From the NCBI GenBank assembly GCA_937889515.1, contig CALAOV010000320.1:1-41934 (forward strand): 41,934 nucleotides of DNA, given 5' to 3'. The stretch comes from an uncultured Myxococcales bacterium (GTDB lineage: Bacteria; Myxococcota_A; Polyangia; Fen-1088). The notes beneath the pieces were generated by a model that made no database searches, was not told the origin of the DNA, and worked only from the letters and a program-made list of their open reading frames with translations. The translations under genes were made by a program, and so were the position numbers. Shown piece after piece: positions 29,301 through 38,265 of this stretch (position 1 is its first letter; the number at the start of each line of letters is the position of its first letter).

Positions 29301-30736
29301 GATCGGGCGGCTGCACCTTCGACGGCAGCACCACGGTCGCCGTCAAGCTCACCGGCAACGGAACCGGCGTCGACGGCACGGAGACGCGGGCGGTCTTCGG
29401 CGGAGCGACCTGTGCGACCAATACCGCCGGCATCTGCGCCACCAGCGAGAAGTCGGACGACGACGCCAACAACGACGGCATCGGGGACAACCTGGCGAGC
29501 AACGGCGCGGTGGTGCAGTTCGCGCGGTCGGCCAGCTACGCGGGCGGCACGTTCCAAGGTTTCCCGACGGCGGCCTTCGATTGGAACACCTTCACGTACT
29601 ACGCGACCTACGCGGTCTTCCGGAACGAGGCGGGCAGCGCCGACATCGTCTACGTCCGCGACGAGTCGGGGAACGCGCTCTATTCCTGGACCACCGGCAC
29701 GAACGAAAACATCATCGGCACGCCGCAGTGGACCACCGTGGCCGGCACACACTACGTCTATGTGGCGACCAACAACACCGCCAACACGGGCAAGGTCTAT
29801 CGCCTGGTGGATAACGGCACGTCGCTGGCTCTCGACGCCGTCTGGTCGGCTCTGGCGGGCGGTAACCCCTACGCCTGCACCTGCACCATCAAGTCGCAGC
29901 TCTCGCTGGACGCCAACAACGTCTACTGGGCCGGCACGACCGGCAGCGGCGGAACGCTGACCCAGCTGCTCATGGAGATCGGTCAGACCTCGCAGTCGGT
30001 GTTGACCGGATGGCCGCTCACCACCCCCGCCAGCGTCACCACCTCGTCGCCCCAGCTGGCGACGAGCGGGGGAACCACCAAGGTCTATCTGGGCATCTCG
30101 GGCGATCTCCTCCAGCTCGACGTGACCGGGACGACGTTCGTCACCAACAGCAATCCCGGGACGATCAACGGACGCGTCAGCATCGGCACCAGCAGCGCCA
30201 GCGGCATCACCCGCGTCTTTGCCGGGGACACCAGCAAGGTGATGTGGGCCATCAGTCCCACGAATTTTACGGGTGCCAACTACCTCTGGAAGTACACCGC
30301 GGCGAGCAGCATCGGCGGGTCGAACTACTACGACTACCTCACCGACACGGTCCAGTTCGGTACGGCCGGGGGAACGGTCATCGTGCTGACCGGCGCGGGC
30401 AACGGCGGAAGCCCCGGCACGGGCGTGGTCCTGAACGCCAGCTACCCGTTCACGCTCAACGCGTCCGATCCGATCACCTCGGCGCCGCTGTACACCGGCG
30501 GCGTGATGGTGGTGGGGACCACCCTCGGCAAGCTGTATTTCCTCGACCGCAACACCGGCACCAGCCCGGGCGTCTCGATCATCGCCGAATACTACTTTGG
30601 CCCCACCGAATCGGTCTCGGCCATCGGGTTCGATTCCAACGTCAACCGCTACATGGTCTCGACCTCGGCGGCGACCAAGGACGGTCGCCTCTACTACTTC
30701 GACCTCGTGAGTGATCCGACCCCGACCTTCAAGTAG
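26381..30736 (+). CDS. Very large secreted LamG-domain protein
   Basis: The ATG at 26381 is chosen for its GGGGAAG 6-7 nt upstream (GTG 26339 is the track start), giving about 1451 aa. A long n-region precedes a signal peptide ending GGGMARA. Then come four copies of a GGTFTA..GTVQIGG repeat (about residues 136-206), a first LamG/concanavalin-like module (about 231-431, VGYWNLDENGG ... HELMASGGALDDVRIYN), more GGT-rich beta repeats, a second LamG module (about 587-797, VAYWKLDEVNGTSF ... ELYNGQLDDVRVYS), and a C-terminal propeller-like region (YVRDESGNALYSWTTG; TVIVLTGAGNGG). LamG modules usually bind glycans or matrix. It ends without a sorting tail. Four nt separate it from the MYXO-CTERM protein gene, so they form an operon. 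A hairpin GCCCGA-GCCT-TCGGGC starts at the last base of the ATG. Confidence 0.83.
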   Translation: MPEPSGCSPCKTYVQTRLGRLGSSIQLVRSFRAGWIGVASAAVVALGSGGGMARAATCTWSNVAAGNYSTGIWSCGHAPTSSDDVFFDKTNGTNVGCTFDVAVNVNSITFQNAYSATVTGGAPSIVVVGGWTMSTGTFTGGGGTVQMGGTISLTGGTFTAPTGTVQIGGGLSLSGGTFTASSGTVQIGGAFTRTSGTFTASTGTVILNATGPVTHSFGSRTFNKLIVNDGLVGYWNLDENGGTALADRSGYNNNLTLSAASFTTSVPSVNFADTSGVAFTGAVSAQLAATPPTRFPAATAAESISVWVKLGATTGTQDMVALGDGTNGVKLGLNGGILSAWTWGGTSLVTGTTPVDGNWHQVVLTYDGSTNKLYLDGVLANSTGTARVAATTTKAYLGTYDGVHELMASGGALDDVRIYNRALTLTEVSGLALGGMPATGAVTHTFNDNFAASGDVVIASGVVTSPHAVTVGGSWLNYGGISTETGTLTLNGGSGVLLSGGQVMAGNLTISSGSYTLADRLWAGNRTLTVNGTLNGGSYVVHAGTLVGSGTFAAGTGTVVLDNTQTLGTSLASAFYNLRIEDPTETNLVAYWKLDEVNGTSFADLSGTTGNTGTLVGGASWTTAAPSIGFDDAAGLSFDGSTGYASMGTNKVPAANKSQTISFWAKFPSTSGVHDMVTLMDAADASGLEIGINGGNLNVWEYGGPILISMVAPSINTWHHIAYVYNTAGAGTDQLYVDGVVNTGGGNTTTHQTGTPTVAYLGTWNAGSELYNGQLDDVRVYSTALSSTQVAQLAAGRYAGTGGYGTVTLGVGVTAGGLLALDAGNLDANGNTMNASLASSVTTGTYTVGSAAQTFSGGLTVQPSGTLTLLSGTGSVSLGNGKGLTIDGTLNASAAGATIKSSSGSYTFKVGSVATATPTLNITGLAVQNTDTNGMWIDADTGATTTFTRFDNIAFSSGTGAQLLQIYAATLYLGSGGCTFDGSTTVAVKLTGNGTGVDGTETRAVFGGATCATNTAGICATSEKSDDDANNDGIGDNLASNGAVVQFARSASYAGGTFQGFPTAAFDWNTFTYYATYAVFRNEAGSADIVYVRDESGNALYSWTTGTNENIIGTPQWTTVAGTHYVYVATNNTANTGKVYRLVDNGTSLALDAVWSALAGGNPYACTCTIKSQLSLDANNVYWAGTTGSGGTLTQLLMEIGQTSQSVLTGWPLTTPASVTTSSPQLATSGGTTKVYLGISGDLLQLDVTGTTFVTNSNPGTINGRVSIGTSSASGITRVFAGDTSKVMWAISPTNFTGANYLWKYTAASSIGGSNYYDYLTDTVQFGTAGGTVIVLTGAGNGGSPGTGVVLNASYPFTLNASDPITSAPLYTGGVMVVGTTLGKLYFLDRNTGTSPGVSIIAEYYFGPTESVSAIGFDSNVNRYMVSTSAATKDGRLYYFDLVSDPTPTFK
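26785..26999. repeat. Intragenic tandem repeats encoding GGTFTA-GTVQIGG units
   Basis: Four degenerate units of about 60-63 nt, each containing GG(A/G)AC(G/C)TTCAC and GGCACGGTGCAGAT or close variants, are visible in order. They encode beta-helix-like turns in the LamG protein. Such repeats can expand or contract by recombination. Confidence 0.7.
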
Positions 30737-30740
30737 ACCC

Positions 30741-33374
30741 ATGACCAACGATCACCGACCGCTCCGCTTCGTCCAGCCCCACCGGGTTCTTCGGGTCGTC
30801 GGGCTGGCCTGCCTGGCGACCGTCTTGCTGGCCGCGGGGCCGGCGCGGGCCGACGACTGGGCGACGCCGGGGCTCGATGCCGCGCACGGCCGGCTTTCCG
30901 CGGAGCGCTCCGGCGCTTCATTTTCCGATGGCCGCTGGGCGTACACCGCGGGCAGCGGCGGACGCATCCTGGCCAGCCCCGTCGTGTCGGATGGCTTCGC
31001 GCTCTCCGTCGATCTGGGCGGCACGGTGAGCGCGTTGCGGGCCGAGACGGGCCAGCAGGTCTGGCAGGTGGCGCTCGGCTCGGCCGTCCAGGGGACGCCG
31101 GCGATCGCCCGCGGGCGGGTCTTCGTTCCGACCATGGGCAACAAGATCGTGGCACTGGGTCTGGCCGATGGCGCGTCGCTCTGGACCGTCGACCTGGGCG
31201 GCATGAACGTGTCGTCGCCGACCCCCGTCAACGGCGACATCATCGTGGGGGCCGGTCTGCCACAGCAGTTCGTGGTGCGGCTCGACGGCGCGACCGGCGC
31301 CGTGGTCTGGCAGAGCCCGCCGATCATGGAGCAGTTCAGCAACACCTCACCGGCCGTCTCCGGCGGCCTGGTCGTGGTGGGAACCAATGGGGGCCACTAC
31401 TACGCGTTCGATGCCGCCACCGGCGCGGCGCGCTGGGACTATCGGGCGGACGGCATCGTCAACCTCGCGGCGCCGCTCGTAGCCGGTGGGCGGGCCTACA
31501 TGGCGGGCGGCAAGGACAGCGATCACGTTCACGCCGTCGACGCCGCCAGCGGCGCGCCGATCGCCGGCTGGCCGGTGAGCCTGCCCACCCCCGATCCCGA
31601 TCTGGCGGGGACGCCGATCTACCGACGCCGAGCCGTCTCGTCGTTCGCTTCCGTGGGCGGTGTGCTGATCTTGCAGACGCGCCTCGACGACGCGCTAGAC
31701 ACCGACGGCGACGGTCTGGCCGACCACTATTTGTCGCGCGAGATCGTGGTGGCGCTCGATCCCGCCTCGGGCACGTTGGTCTGGCAGCACCCGCTGGCTC
31801 GGACGGTCTTCACCGATCCCAACAGCGTCCCCAACTTCGTGGTCTGTCCCACGCCCGCCGCCTTCGGGACGGACGCCGGGACCTCGCTCCTGGCGGCGTC
31901 GTCGTCTCTGGTGTCGACGGTCGCCATCCTGGATGTCGCCAGCGGCGTCGATCTCGGCGATCGGCCGGTGGCGGGTCGGGCGCTGGCGTCGCCCGTGGTG
32001 ACGAACGGCCGCCTCATCACCGTGTCGGAGAGCGGCGTCGTCGAGGCCCAGCTCTCCAGCGTGAACCATCCGCCGTCCGCGCCGATCCTGGCCGCGAACC
32101 CCCGCCCCTTCGACAGCGCCGACGTGACCCTGCACTGGTTGCCCGCGGTCGATCCCGACGCCGAGCTGCCCAGCTACGAGCTGCGTATCGATTCCGACGG
32201 TGAGGTTCTGCAGGGCTTTGCGCAGCAGCTCTTCCCCGCGCAGGGCGCGACGTCGATGGCGGTGGTCGCCCAGCTGACGCCGGGCGTGACCTACACCTTC
32301 GCCGTTCGGGCGCGCGATCCGCACGGCGCGCTATCGCCCTGGTCGGCCCCGGAGACGTTCACCGTGGCGTCGAACGCCGGCGTGACGGTCGACGGGACTC
32401 CGGCCGCGAGCCTGCGGGCCGCGGTCGCCAGCGCGCTGCCGGGGTCGATCGTCATGTTGGGCGCGGGGACCTACCCGCTGTCCGAGCCGCTTCACGTGGG
32501 GGCGGGGGTGAGCATCGCCGGGGCGGGGGCGGGGCGAACCACGCTGGACGCCACCGGCCTTCCGGTCGGGATCAGCTTCGACGGGACCGACGCCAAGCAC
32601 CCGGCTGGCCTCGACCGGGCGACGGTGGTCGGCGCCGACACCTGCGTCGCGGTGAGCGCCGGTGCCACCGGCGTCCAGCTCACCCACCTGGTCGTGCGCG
32701 ACTGCAAGACGGCCGGGATCTCGGTGGCGGCGGCGGGTGGCGCGGCCATCGTCAACGCGACGCTGGTGGGCAACGGCACCGGCGTCGATTCGGCCGGAAG
32801 CGCCACCATCAAGAACAGCCTCGTCACGGCGAATGCCGTGGGCCTGACCAGCGAGAGCGCCGGGGCGCTCTCGAGCAGCTACGACGATCTCTTCGGGAAC
32901 CAGACCGACACCCAGGGACTGACGGCGGGCCCGGGCGATTTTTCGACGGCGGTGGCGTTCACCGATCTGGCCGCCCGCAACCTGCTGCTGGCCGGCCCCC
33001 AGCCCTCGACCGACCGCGGCGATCCCGCCGACGAGGTAGGGGCCGAGCCGACGCCGAACGGCGCGCGCATCAACCTGGGCGCTTTCGGCGGTACCGCCGA
33101 CGCCGAGCTCACCGCGCCCTCGACGGTGGTCGGCGGCGATCCCGGCACCACGCCGACCCCCACGCCGCCCTCGACCACGCCGGGCACCCCACCGACGGGC
33201 GTCACGACGCCCCCCACCACGCCGACGCCCGTCGACGAGGCCGGGGGCTGTGATCTCGCCGGCCGCCCCGCCGGCGACGGTGCCGCGCTGTTCCTGGTCG
33301 GGCTGGCCTTGCTCCTGGTCGGCGCGCGGCGCCGCCGGGTCGCCTCCGGGCGATTCTTCGAGCGATTCAAGTAA
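30741..33374 (+). CDS. Surface protein with PQQ propeller, FnIII, beta-helix and MYXO-CTERM tail
   Basis: ATG at 30741 gives 877 aa; the track's extra residues from 30711 overlap the previous gene. Signal peptide ends GPARA (about residue 37). A PQQ/quinoprotein-type beta-propeller covers about 45-440, with repeated G..YALD..TG...W units (VSALRAETGQQVWQV; IVALGLADGASLWTVDLGG; YYAFDAATGAARWDY). A fibronectin-III-like domain follows (SVNHPPSAPIL ... YTFAVRARDPHGALSPWS), then a right-handed beta-helix (about 545-740), a Pro/Thr linker (TPTPTPPSTTPGTPPTG), and the tail GGCDLAGRPAGDGAALFLVGLALLLVGARRRR. That tail is a MYXO-CTERM sorting signal, cut and anchored by myxosortase in Myxococcota. Cargo or ligand is unknown. 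Confidence 0.88.
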   Translation: MTNDHRPLRFVQPHRVLRVVGLACLATVLLAAGPARADDWATPGLDAAHGRLSAERSGASFSDGRWAYTAGSGGRILASPVVSDGFALSVDLGGTVSALRAETGQQVWQVALGSAVQGTPAIARGRVFVPTMGNKIVALGLADGASLWTVDLGGMNVSSPTPVNGDIIVGAGLPQQFVVRLDGATGAVVWQSPPIMEQFSNTSPAVSGGLVVVGTNGGHYYAFDAATGAARWDYRADGIVNLAAPLVAGGRAYMAGGKDSDHVHAVDAASGAPIAGWPVSLPTPDPDLAGTPIYRRRAVSSFASVGGVLILQTRLDDALDTDGDGLADHYLSREIVVALDPASGTLVWQHPLARTVFTDPNSVPNFVVCPTPAAFGTDAGTSLLAASSSLVSTVAILDVASGVDLGDRPVAGRALASPVVTNGRLITVSESGVVEAQLSSVNHPPSAPILAANPRPFDSADVTLHWLPAVDPDAELPSYELRIDSDGEVLQGFAQQLFPAQGATSMAVVAQLTPGVTYTFAVRARDPHGALSPWSAPETFTVASNAGVTVDGTPAASLRAAVASALPGSIVMLGAGTYPLSEPLHVGAGVSIAGAGAGRTTLDATGLPVGISFDGTDAKHPAGLDRATVVGADTCVAVSAGATGVQLTHLVVRDCKTAGISVAAAGGAAIVNATLVGNGTGVDSAGSATIKNSLVTANAVGLTSESAGALSSSYDDLFGNQTDTQGLTAGPGDFSTAVAFTDLAARNLLLAGPQPSTDRGDPADEVGAEPTPNGARINLGAFGGTADAELTAPSTVVGGDPGTTPTPTPPSTTPGTPPTGVTTPPTTPTPVDEAGGCDLAGRPAGDGAALFLVGLALLLVGARRRRVASGRFFERFK

Positions 33375-33435
33375 ATCTGGCGCCCTGCCGATCCTAGATA
33401 TAGAGCGACTTTCCGCTCGGTCCTGGGGAGACGAA

Positions 33436-33624
33436 ATGTTGAACGGTCTCGTGAGCGCGCTCTTCGTCGTTGCCGGTGGCGCCTGTGCCATGGCCGGTTA
33501 TGCGATCGGCTCCTGGCACCAACGCCGCGCCATGGAATCCGACCTGGCCGGCGAGCTGTTCGGGGAGCGCGGGTTCGATCTGCTCGACGAGCCGCTCAAG
33601 CGCCGCGACCAGCGCTTCAACTGA
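33436..33624 (+). CDS. Small single-helix membrane protein
   Basis: 62 aa, starting at ATG 33436 with GGGGAG 6 nt upstream (track ORF 33250 is an extension through the preceding gene). One hydrophobic helix (LVSALFVVAGGACAMAGYAIGSW) near the N-terminus is followed by a charged tail (HQRRAMESDLAGELFGERGFDLLDEPLKRRDQRFN). It is probably a membrane-anchored small protein; no family is recognised. It is convergent with the methyltransferase gene, with a gap of 8 nt between stops. Confidence 0.7.
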   Translation: MLNGLVSALFVVAGGACAMAGYAIGSWHQRRAMESDLAGELFGERGFDLLDEPLKRRDQRFN

Positions 33625-33632
33625 AGCGCCCT

Positions 33633-34697
33633 TCAGCCGTACCGCGTCGCGCCGGCTAGTCGTTCGGTCGCCGCGCGGTAAAAGTCCGGCTGGATCTCGG
33701 CGCCCACGTAGCGGCGCCCGAGCCGGGCCGCCGCCACGGCGCCCGGACAGAGGCCGCCGAACGGCTCCCACACGACGTCGCCCGCGTCGGTGCAGGCACG
33801 GATGATTCGCTCGTAGAGGTCCTGGGGCTTCTGATTGGTGTGCAGCGCGGCCGCGCCGCGCTTGAGCCGCTCGGGGCCACGCAGGGCTGGGGTGCTCCAG
33901 ATGTTGGTGACGCCCACCTCGCAGTGAAACTTGGCGCGCATCTTTTCCCAGGCGGTGCCGGCCAGCGCGGTTCGCCCGTCCAGGCTGAAGTAGGGGCGCC
34001 CGGCGCGATCGCCATGGCGATTGGCGTAGGCGGCCAGCCGTTCGAACGCCTCGACCGGCGGGAAATACCAGAGATGGCAGGCGGTGAGATATTTGCGGGT
34101 GGCGGCGTTCTTCACGCCACAGGCGGCGTTGGCCCGGCAGAGCGGCAGTCCCGCGCGCGACCATTCGCGGCGCAGCCAGTCCTGCATCGAGACCTGGCGC
34201 CCGTCGACGGAGAACCGAGCGGCTTTCACATATTGGACGCAGATCTCGGTCACCACCGGGAACTTCCGGAGGGTCTGGCTATTGGCGTTTCCCGCGATGT
34301 GGCCGAGGCCTTTGTTCCAGACGTGGCAGTTGCGGTAGTCCCAGCCCTGGCCGACGATCTCGCCGTGGACGGTCGCCCAGCCGAGCTCTGTTCCCCAGAA
34401 CCAGAGCGTCGTCTGCGGCGTCGCCCGCCTGGTCCAGGCTTCGATGTGCGGGCGATACCACTCGGCCAGACGATCGGCGGTGGGTGGATCGCCGGAGAAG
34501 CCGCCGATGCCGTACGGTCCGTCGGCGATGATGCAGACCGGCTCGGGCCACTGGTCGTAGAGCCGTTCGGCCGGCGCGTGGTGGATGGTGGCGCGGCCGC
34601 GCCGAAAGGAGGTGCCGGCGCCGGCGCCCGGCCCGATGAGGATGGAGCGCGCCAGACGGGCGGCGGAGGCGACGCCGGTCGTGCGCGCCCTAGGCAA
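33633..34697 (-). CDS. Solitary N4/N6-type DNA methyltransferase
   Basis: The 354-aa ORF starts at TTG, overlapping the end of metF by 8 nt. The catalytic motif is DGPYG (IIADGPYGIGGF, about residue 59), a variant of the DPPY motif of amino-methyltransferases. The AdoMet-binding FxGxG-like motif is near the C-terminus (KPQDLYERIIRACTDAGDVVWEPFGGLCPGAVAAARLGRRYVGAEI). Catalytic motif first and AdoMet motif last is the beta-class order, with a target-recognition region between (HVWNKGLGHIAGN ... CHLWYFPP). It would methylate adenine N6 or cytosine N4 in DNA. No restriction enzyme gene is adjacent, so it looks like an orphan methylase with a possible regulatory or protective role. Confidence 0.82.
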   Translation of the reverse strand: MPRARTTGVASAARLARSILIGPGAGAGTSFRRGRATIHHAPAERLYDQWPEPVCIIADGPYGIGGFSGDPPTADRLAEWYRPHIEAWTRRATPQTTLWFWGTELGWATVHGEIVGQGWDYRNCHVWNKGLGHIAGNANSQTLRKFPVVTEICVQYVKAARFSVDGRQVSMQDWLRREWSRAGLPLCRANAACGVKNAATRKYLTACHLWYFPPVEAFERLAAYANRHGDRAGRPYFSLDGRTALAGTAWEKMRAKFHCEVGVTNIWSTPALRGPERLKRGAAALHTNQKPQDLYERIIRACTDAGDVVWEPFGGLCPGAVAAARLGRRYVGAEIQPDFYRAATERLAGATRYG

Positions 34698-35574
34698 GGT
34701 GCGCCGCTTTGAGCGCGGTCAGGATGACCCGCGTCGCAGGCGACTGGTTGAGCGTGTAAAAATGAATGCCGGGTGCGCCGCCGTGGAGCAGCTCGACGGC
34801 CTGCGCGGTGGTCTGCGCGATCCCGAGCGCGATGGTGGCCGCTTCGTCTTCACGTGACCGCTCGAGCTCGGCCTGCAGCGGAATCGGCAGGCTGGCCCCG
34901 CACAGCTTGGTCATGCGCTCGACGCCGGCCAGGCTGCGGATCGGCATGAGGCCGGGGACGATCGGGACCTTGATCCCGGCGGCGCGGGCGCGCGCCACGA
35001 AGTCGAAATAGAACCGGTTGTCGAAGAACAGCTGCGTCACCACGAAATCGAGGCCGGCGTCGACCTTGGCCTTGAGGTGGCGGATGTCCTGGTCGATGTC
35101 GCGGCACTCGATGTGTCCCTCCGGATTCCCGGCGCCGCCCAGGCACAGCTTGTTGCCGTAGCGCTTGCGGATGAACGCGATCAGGTCTGCCGCGAAGCCG
35201 AAGCCGTCCGCCGTCCGTTCGAAGCGGGTCTGGCCGGCCGGCGGATCGCCCCGCAGCGCCATGACGTTCTCGATCCCCGCGTCAACCAGCTTGTCGAGCA
35301 CGGCGGCGATCTCGCTCTCCGTGGCGCCGACACAGGTCAGGTGCGCCATCGCGGTCAGGTGCGCCTCGCGCTGGATCCACTGCACCAGCTCGACCGTCTT
35401 GAGGCGCGTCGATCCGCCGGCGCCGTAGGTCACCGACACGAAGGCCGGCGAGAGCTCCGCCAGATCGCGGATGGTCCGCTCCAGCGCCAGCCGGCCCGGA
35501 TCGGTCTTGGGCGGAAACAGCTCGAAGGAGAAGAGCTTGCGGCCGTGGTCCGCGAATAAAGCGGAGATCTTCAC
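34690..35574 (-). CDS. metF: 5,10-methylenetetrahydrofolate reductase
   Basis: A 294-aa protein beginning MKISALFADHGRKLFSFELFPPKTDPG, the family N-terminus, with TIM-barrel landmarks SFELFPPKT, AFVSVTYGAGGSTR, AMAHLTCVG, NVMALRGDPP, GGAGNPEGH and the FAD-site-type segment LDFVVTQLFFDN, then VPIVPGLMPI. It reduces 5,10-methylene-THF to 5-methyl-THF, the methyl donor for methionine synthesis, with FAD. The length is typical. The start is a GTG at 35574, because a 14-bp tandem duplication (35561-35588) has placed an ATG 14 nt upstream out of frame. It overlaps the following methyltransferase gene and lies just after the clpX-like gene on the same strand, so these three are probably co-transcribed. 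Confidence 0.95.
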   Translation of the reverse strand: MKISALFADHGRKLFSFELFPPKTDPGRLALERTIRDLAELSPAFVSVTYGAGGSTRLKTVELVQWIQREAHLTAMAHLTCVGATESEIAAVLDKLVDAGIENVMALRGDPPAGQTRFERTADGFGFAADLIAFIRKRYGNKLCLGGAGNPEGHIECRDIDQDIRHLKAKVDAGLDFVVTQLFFDNRFYFDFVARARAAGIKVPIVPGLMPIRSLAGVERMTKLCGASLPIPLQAELERSREDEAATIALGIAQTTAQAVELLHGGAPGIHFYTLNQSPATRVILTALKAAHLA

Positions 35575-35588
35575 GCGGAGATCTTCAT
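35561..35588. repeat. 14-bp tandem duplication at the metF start
   Basis: GCGGAGATCTTCAC and GCGGAGATCTTCAT lie head to tail (13 of 14 identical). On the minus strand this reads ATGAAGATCTCCGC-GTGAAGATCTCCGC. The first ATG overlaps the clpX-like stop as ATGA and would encode only MKISA before TGA; the second copy supplies the working GTG start. Confidence 0.9.
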
Positions 35589-36652
35589 GCGGTCGCGTCG
35601 TGCGCCAGACGCTCGGCGACGAAGTCGGCGTCGAGGGTGATGGTTTCGCCCTTGCGCTCCGGCGCGTCGAACATGATGTCGTGGCAGATCCCCTCCACGA
35701 TCGTGCGCAGGCTGCGCGCGCCGGTGCGGCGGTGGATGCAGTGCTGGGCGATGAGGCGCATGGCGCCCTCGGTGATCTCCAGGTCGACGCCGTCCATCTT
35801 GAGCAGCGCCTGATATTCGCGGACGACGGCGTCGGGCGGCGCGGTCATGACCAGGAACAGATCGTCCTCGGAGAGCGGATCCAGCTCGACTCGGACCGGC
35901 AGCCGGCCCAGGAACTCGGCGAGAAGGCCGTAGTCGAGCAGCTCCTTTTCGGTGGCGCGACGGCTATGGGCCGCGGTGCCTGTGCCGCCGCCGCTGGCGC
36001 CGAACCCGACCGGCTTGCTGCCGTCGGTGAGCTTCAGGTCGGAGAACGTCCCGGCCGCGATGAACAGGATGTCCTGGGTGTCGATCACCACGAAGTCGTG
36101 CTTGTTCCAGTGCTGGGTGACGTTCTGGGGGGCGAAGACCTCGCGCCCCTCCAGCAGCTTGAGCAGCGACTGCTGCACCCCCTCGCCGCCGATGTCGCGC
36201 GTGCCGGCGCCGGTGCGCGCGCCCTGGCTGCGGCGGGCGATCTTGTCGATCTCGTCGATGAAGACGATCCCGCGCTGCGCCAGCTCGACGTCCTGATCGG
36301 CGCGGTGCAGCAGCTCGCCCACCATCACCTCGACGTCCTTGCCGTAGTAGCCGGCCTCCGTGTACTCGGTCGCGTCGGCGACGGTGAAGGGGACCTCCAG
36401 GCACTGGGCCAGCGTGCGCGCGATGTGGGTCTTGCCCGAGCCGGTCGGGCCCAGCAAGAGCAGGTTGGACTTCTTGATCAGGCGCTTGCCGGCCGGGGTC
36501 GGCTGGTGACAGCGCTTGAGGTGGTTGTAGGCCGCTATGGCGACGGTGCGCTTGGCGCGGTCCTGGCCGACGACGTAACGGTCGAGATAGGCGAAAATCT
36601 GCCGCGGGGTCAGCAGCGGCTGCCGTTCGGCGACGCGGGGGTTCGTTTTCAT
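35585..36652 (-). CDS. ClpX-like AAA+ unfoldase lacking the zinc-binding domain
   Basis: ATG at 36652 gives 355 aa (the track starts at TTG 36658). It has the Walker A motif GPTGSGKTH, Walker B VFIDEIDKIARR, the ClpX-type pore loop as GYYGKDVE (GYVG in classical ClpX), the segment GTRDIGGEGVQQSLLKLLEG, an IGF-like ClpP-docking loop as VGFGA, and the sensor region GLLAEFLGRLPV with a C-terminal RTGARSLRTIVE. The N-terminus starts directly at LTPRQIFAYLDRYVVGQ, so the roughly 60-residue zinc-binding domain, with its four Cys, is absent. It probably unfolds proteins and may feed ClpP, with altered adaptor or substrate choice. It is a paralogue or specialised form; whether the genome has a full-length clpX is not visible here. 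Confidence 0.88.
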   Translation of the reverse strand: MKTNPRVAERQPLLTPRQIFAYLDRYVVGQDRAKRTVAIAAYNHLKRCHQPTPAGKRLIKKSNLLLLGPTGSGKTHIARTLAQCLEVPFTVADATEYTEAGYYGKDVEVMVGELLHRADQDVELAQRGIVFIDEIDKIARRSQGARTGAGTRDIGGEGVQQSLLKLLEGREVFAPQNVTQHWNKHDFVVIDTQDILFIAAGTFSDLKLTDGSKPVGFGASGGGTGTAAHSRRATEKELLDYGLLAEFLGRLPVRVELDPLSEDDLFLVMTAPPDAVVREYQALLKMDGVDLEITEGAMRLIAQHCIHRRTGARSLRTIVEGICHDIMFDAPERKGETITLDADFVAERLAHDATA

Positions 36653-38046
<1,394 letters not shown>

Positions 38047-38265
38047 GGACGGGCGCGGCACCCGCGTCTTCGAGATCACGGGCCGCCGCTCGGCTGGCCC
38101 GACGTCGGCATCTTCTACCGTCCCGAAAGATCGCCGACATCCGCCAGTAGACCTCCAGGTGGTACCGGCCGCTGGCGCGGATCGTCTTGCGCTGTTCGCA
38201 GAGAGGGTGCGGCGTCGCGCGACGAGAGGTGATCAATCGGCACGCCTCTCGCAAAGGGGGCTTCC
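38047..38265. other. Intergenic region upstream of the integrase
   Basis: These 219 nt hold the integrase promoter and leader. AAAGGGGG lies about 6 nt before the integrase ATG. No LexA-type palindrome or attC is evident. A minus-strand frame reads ASGRYHLEVYWRMSAIFRDG, which looks protein-like and may be a gene remnant, but I cannot name it. Confidence 0.4.

Noticed and set aside
33633-34697. Restriction-modification system
   Set aside because: Only the methyltransferase is present. Neighbours are a small membrane protein and metF, with no nuclease or specificity gene.
38047-38265. Transposase or other gene remnant upstream of intI (ASGRYHLEVYWRMSAIFRDG)
   Set aside because: The protein-like frame is short, and no transposase motif, inverted repeats or target duplication could be identified.
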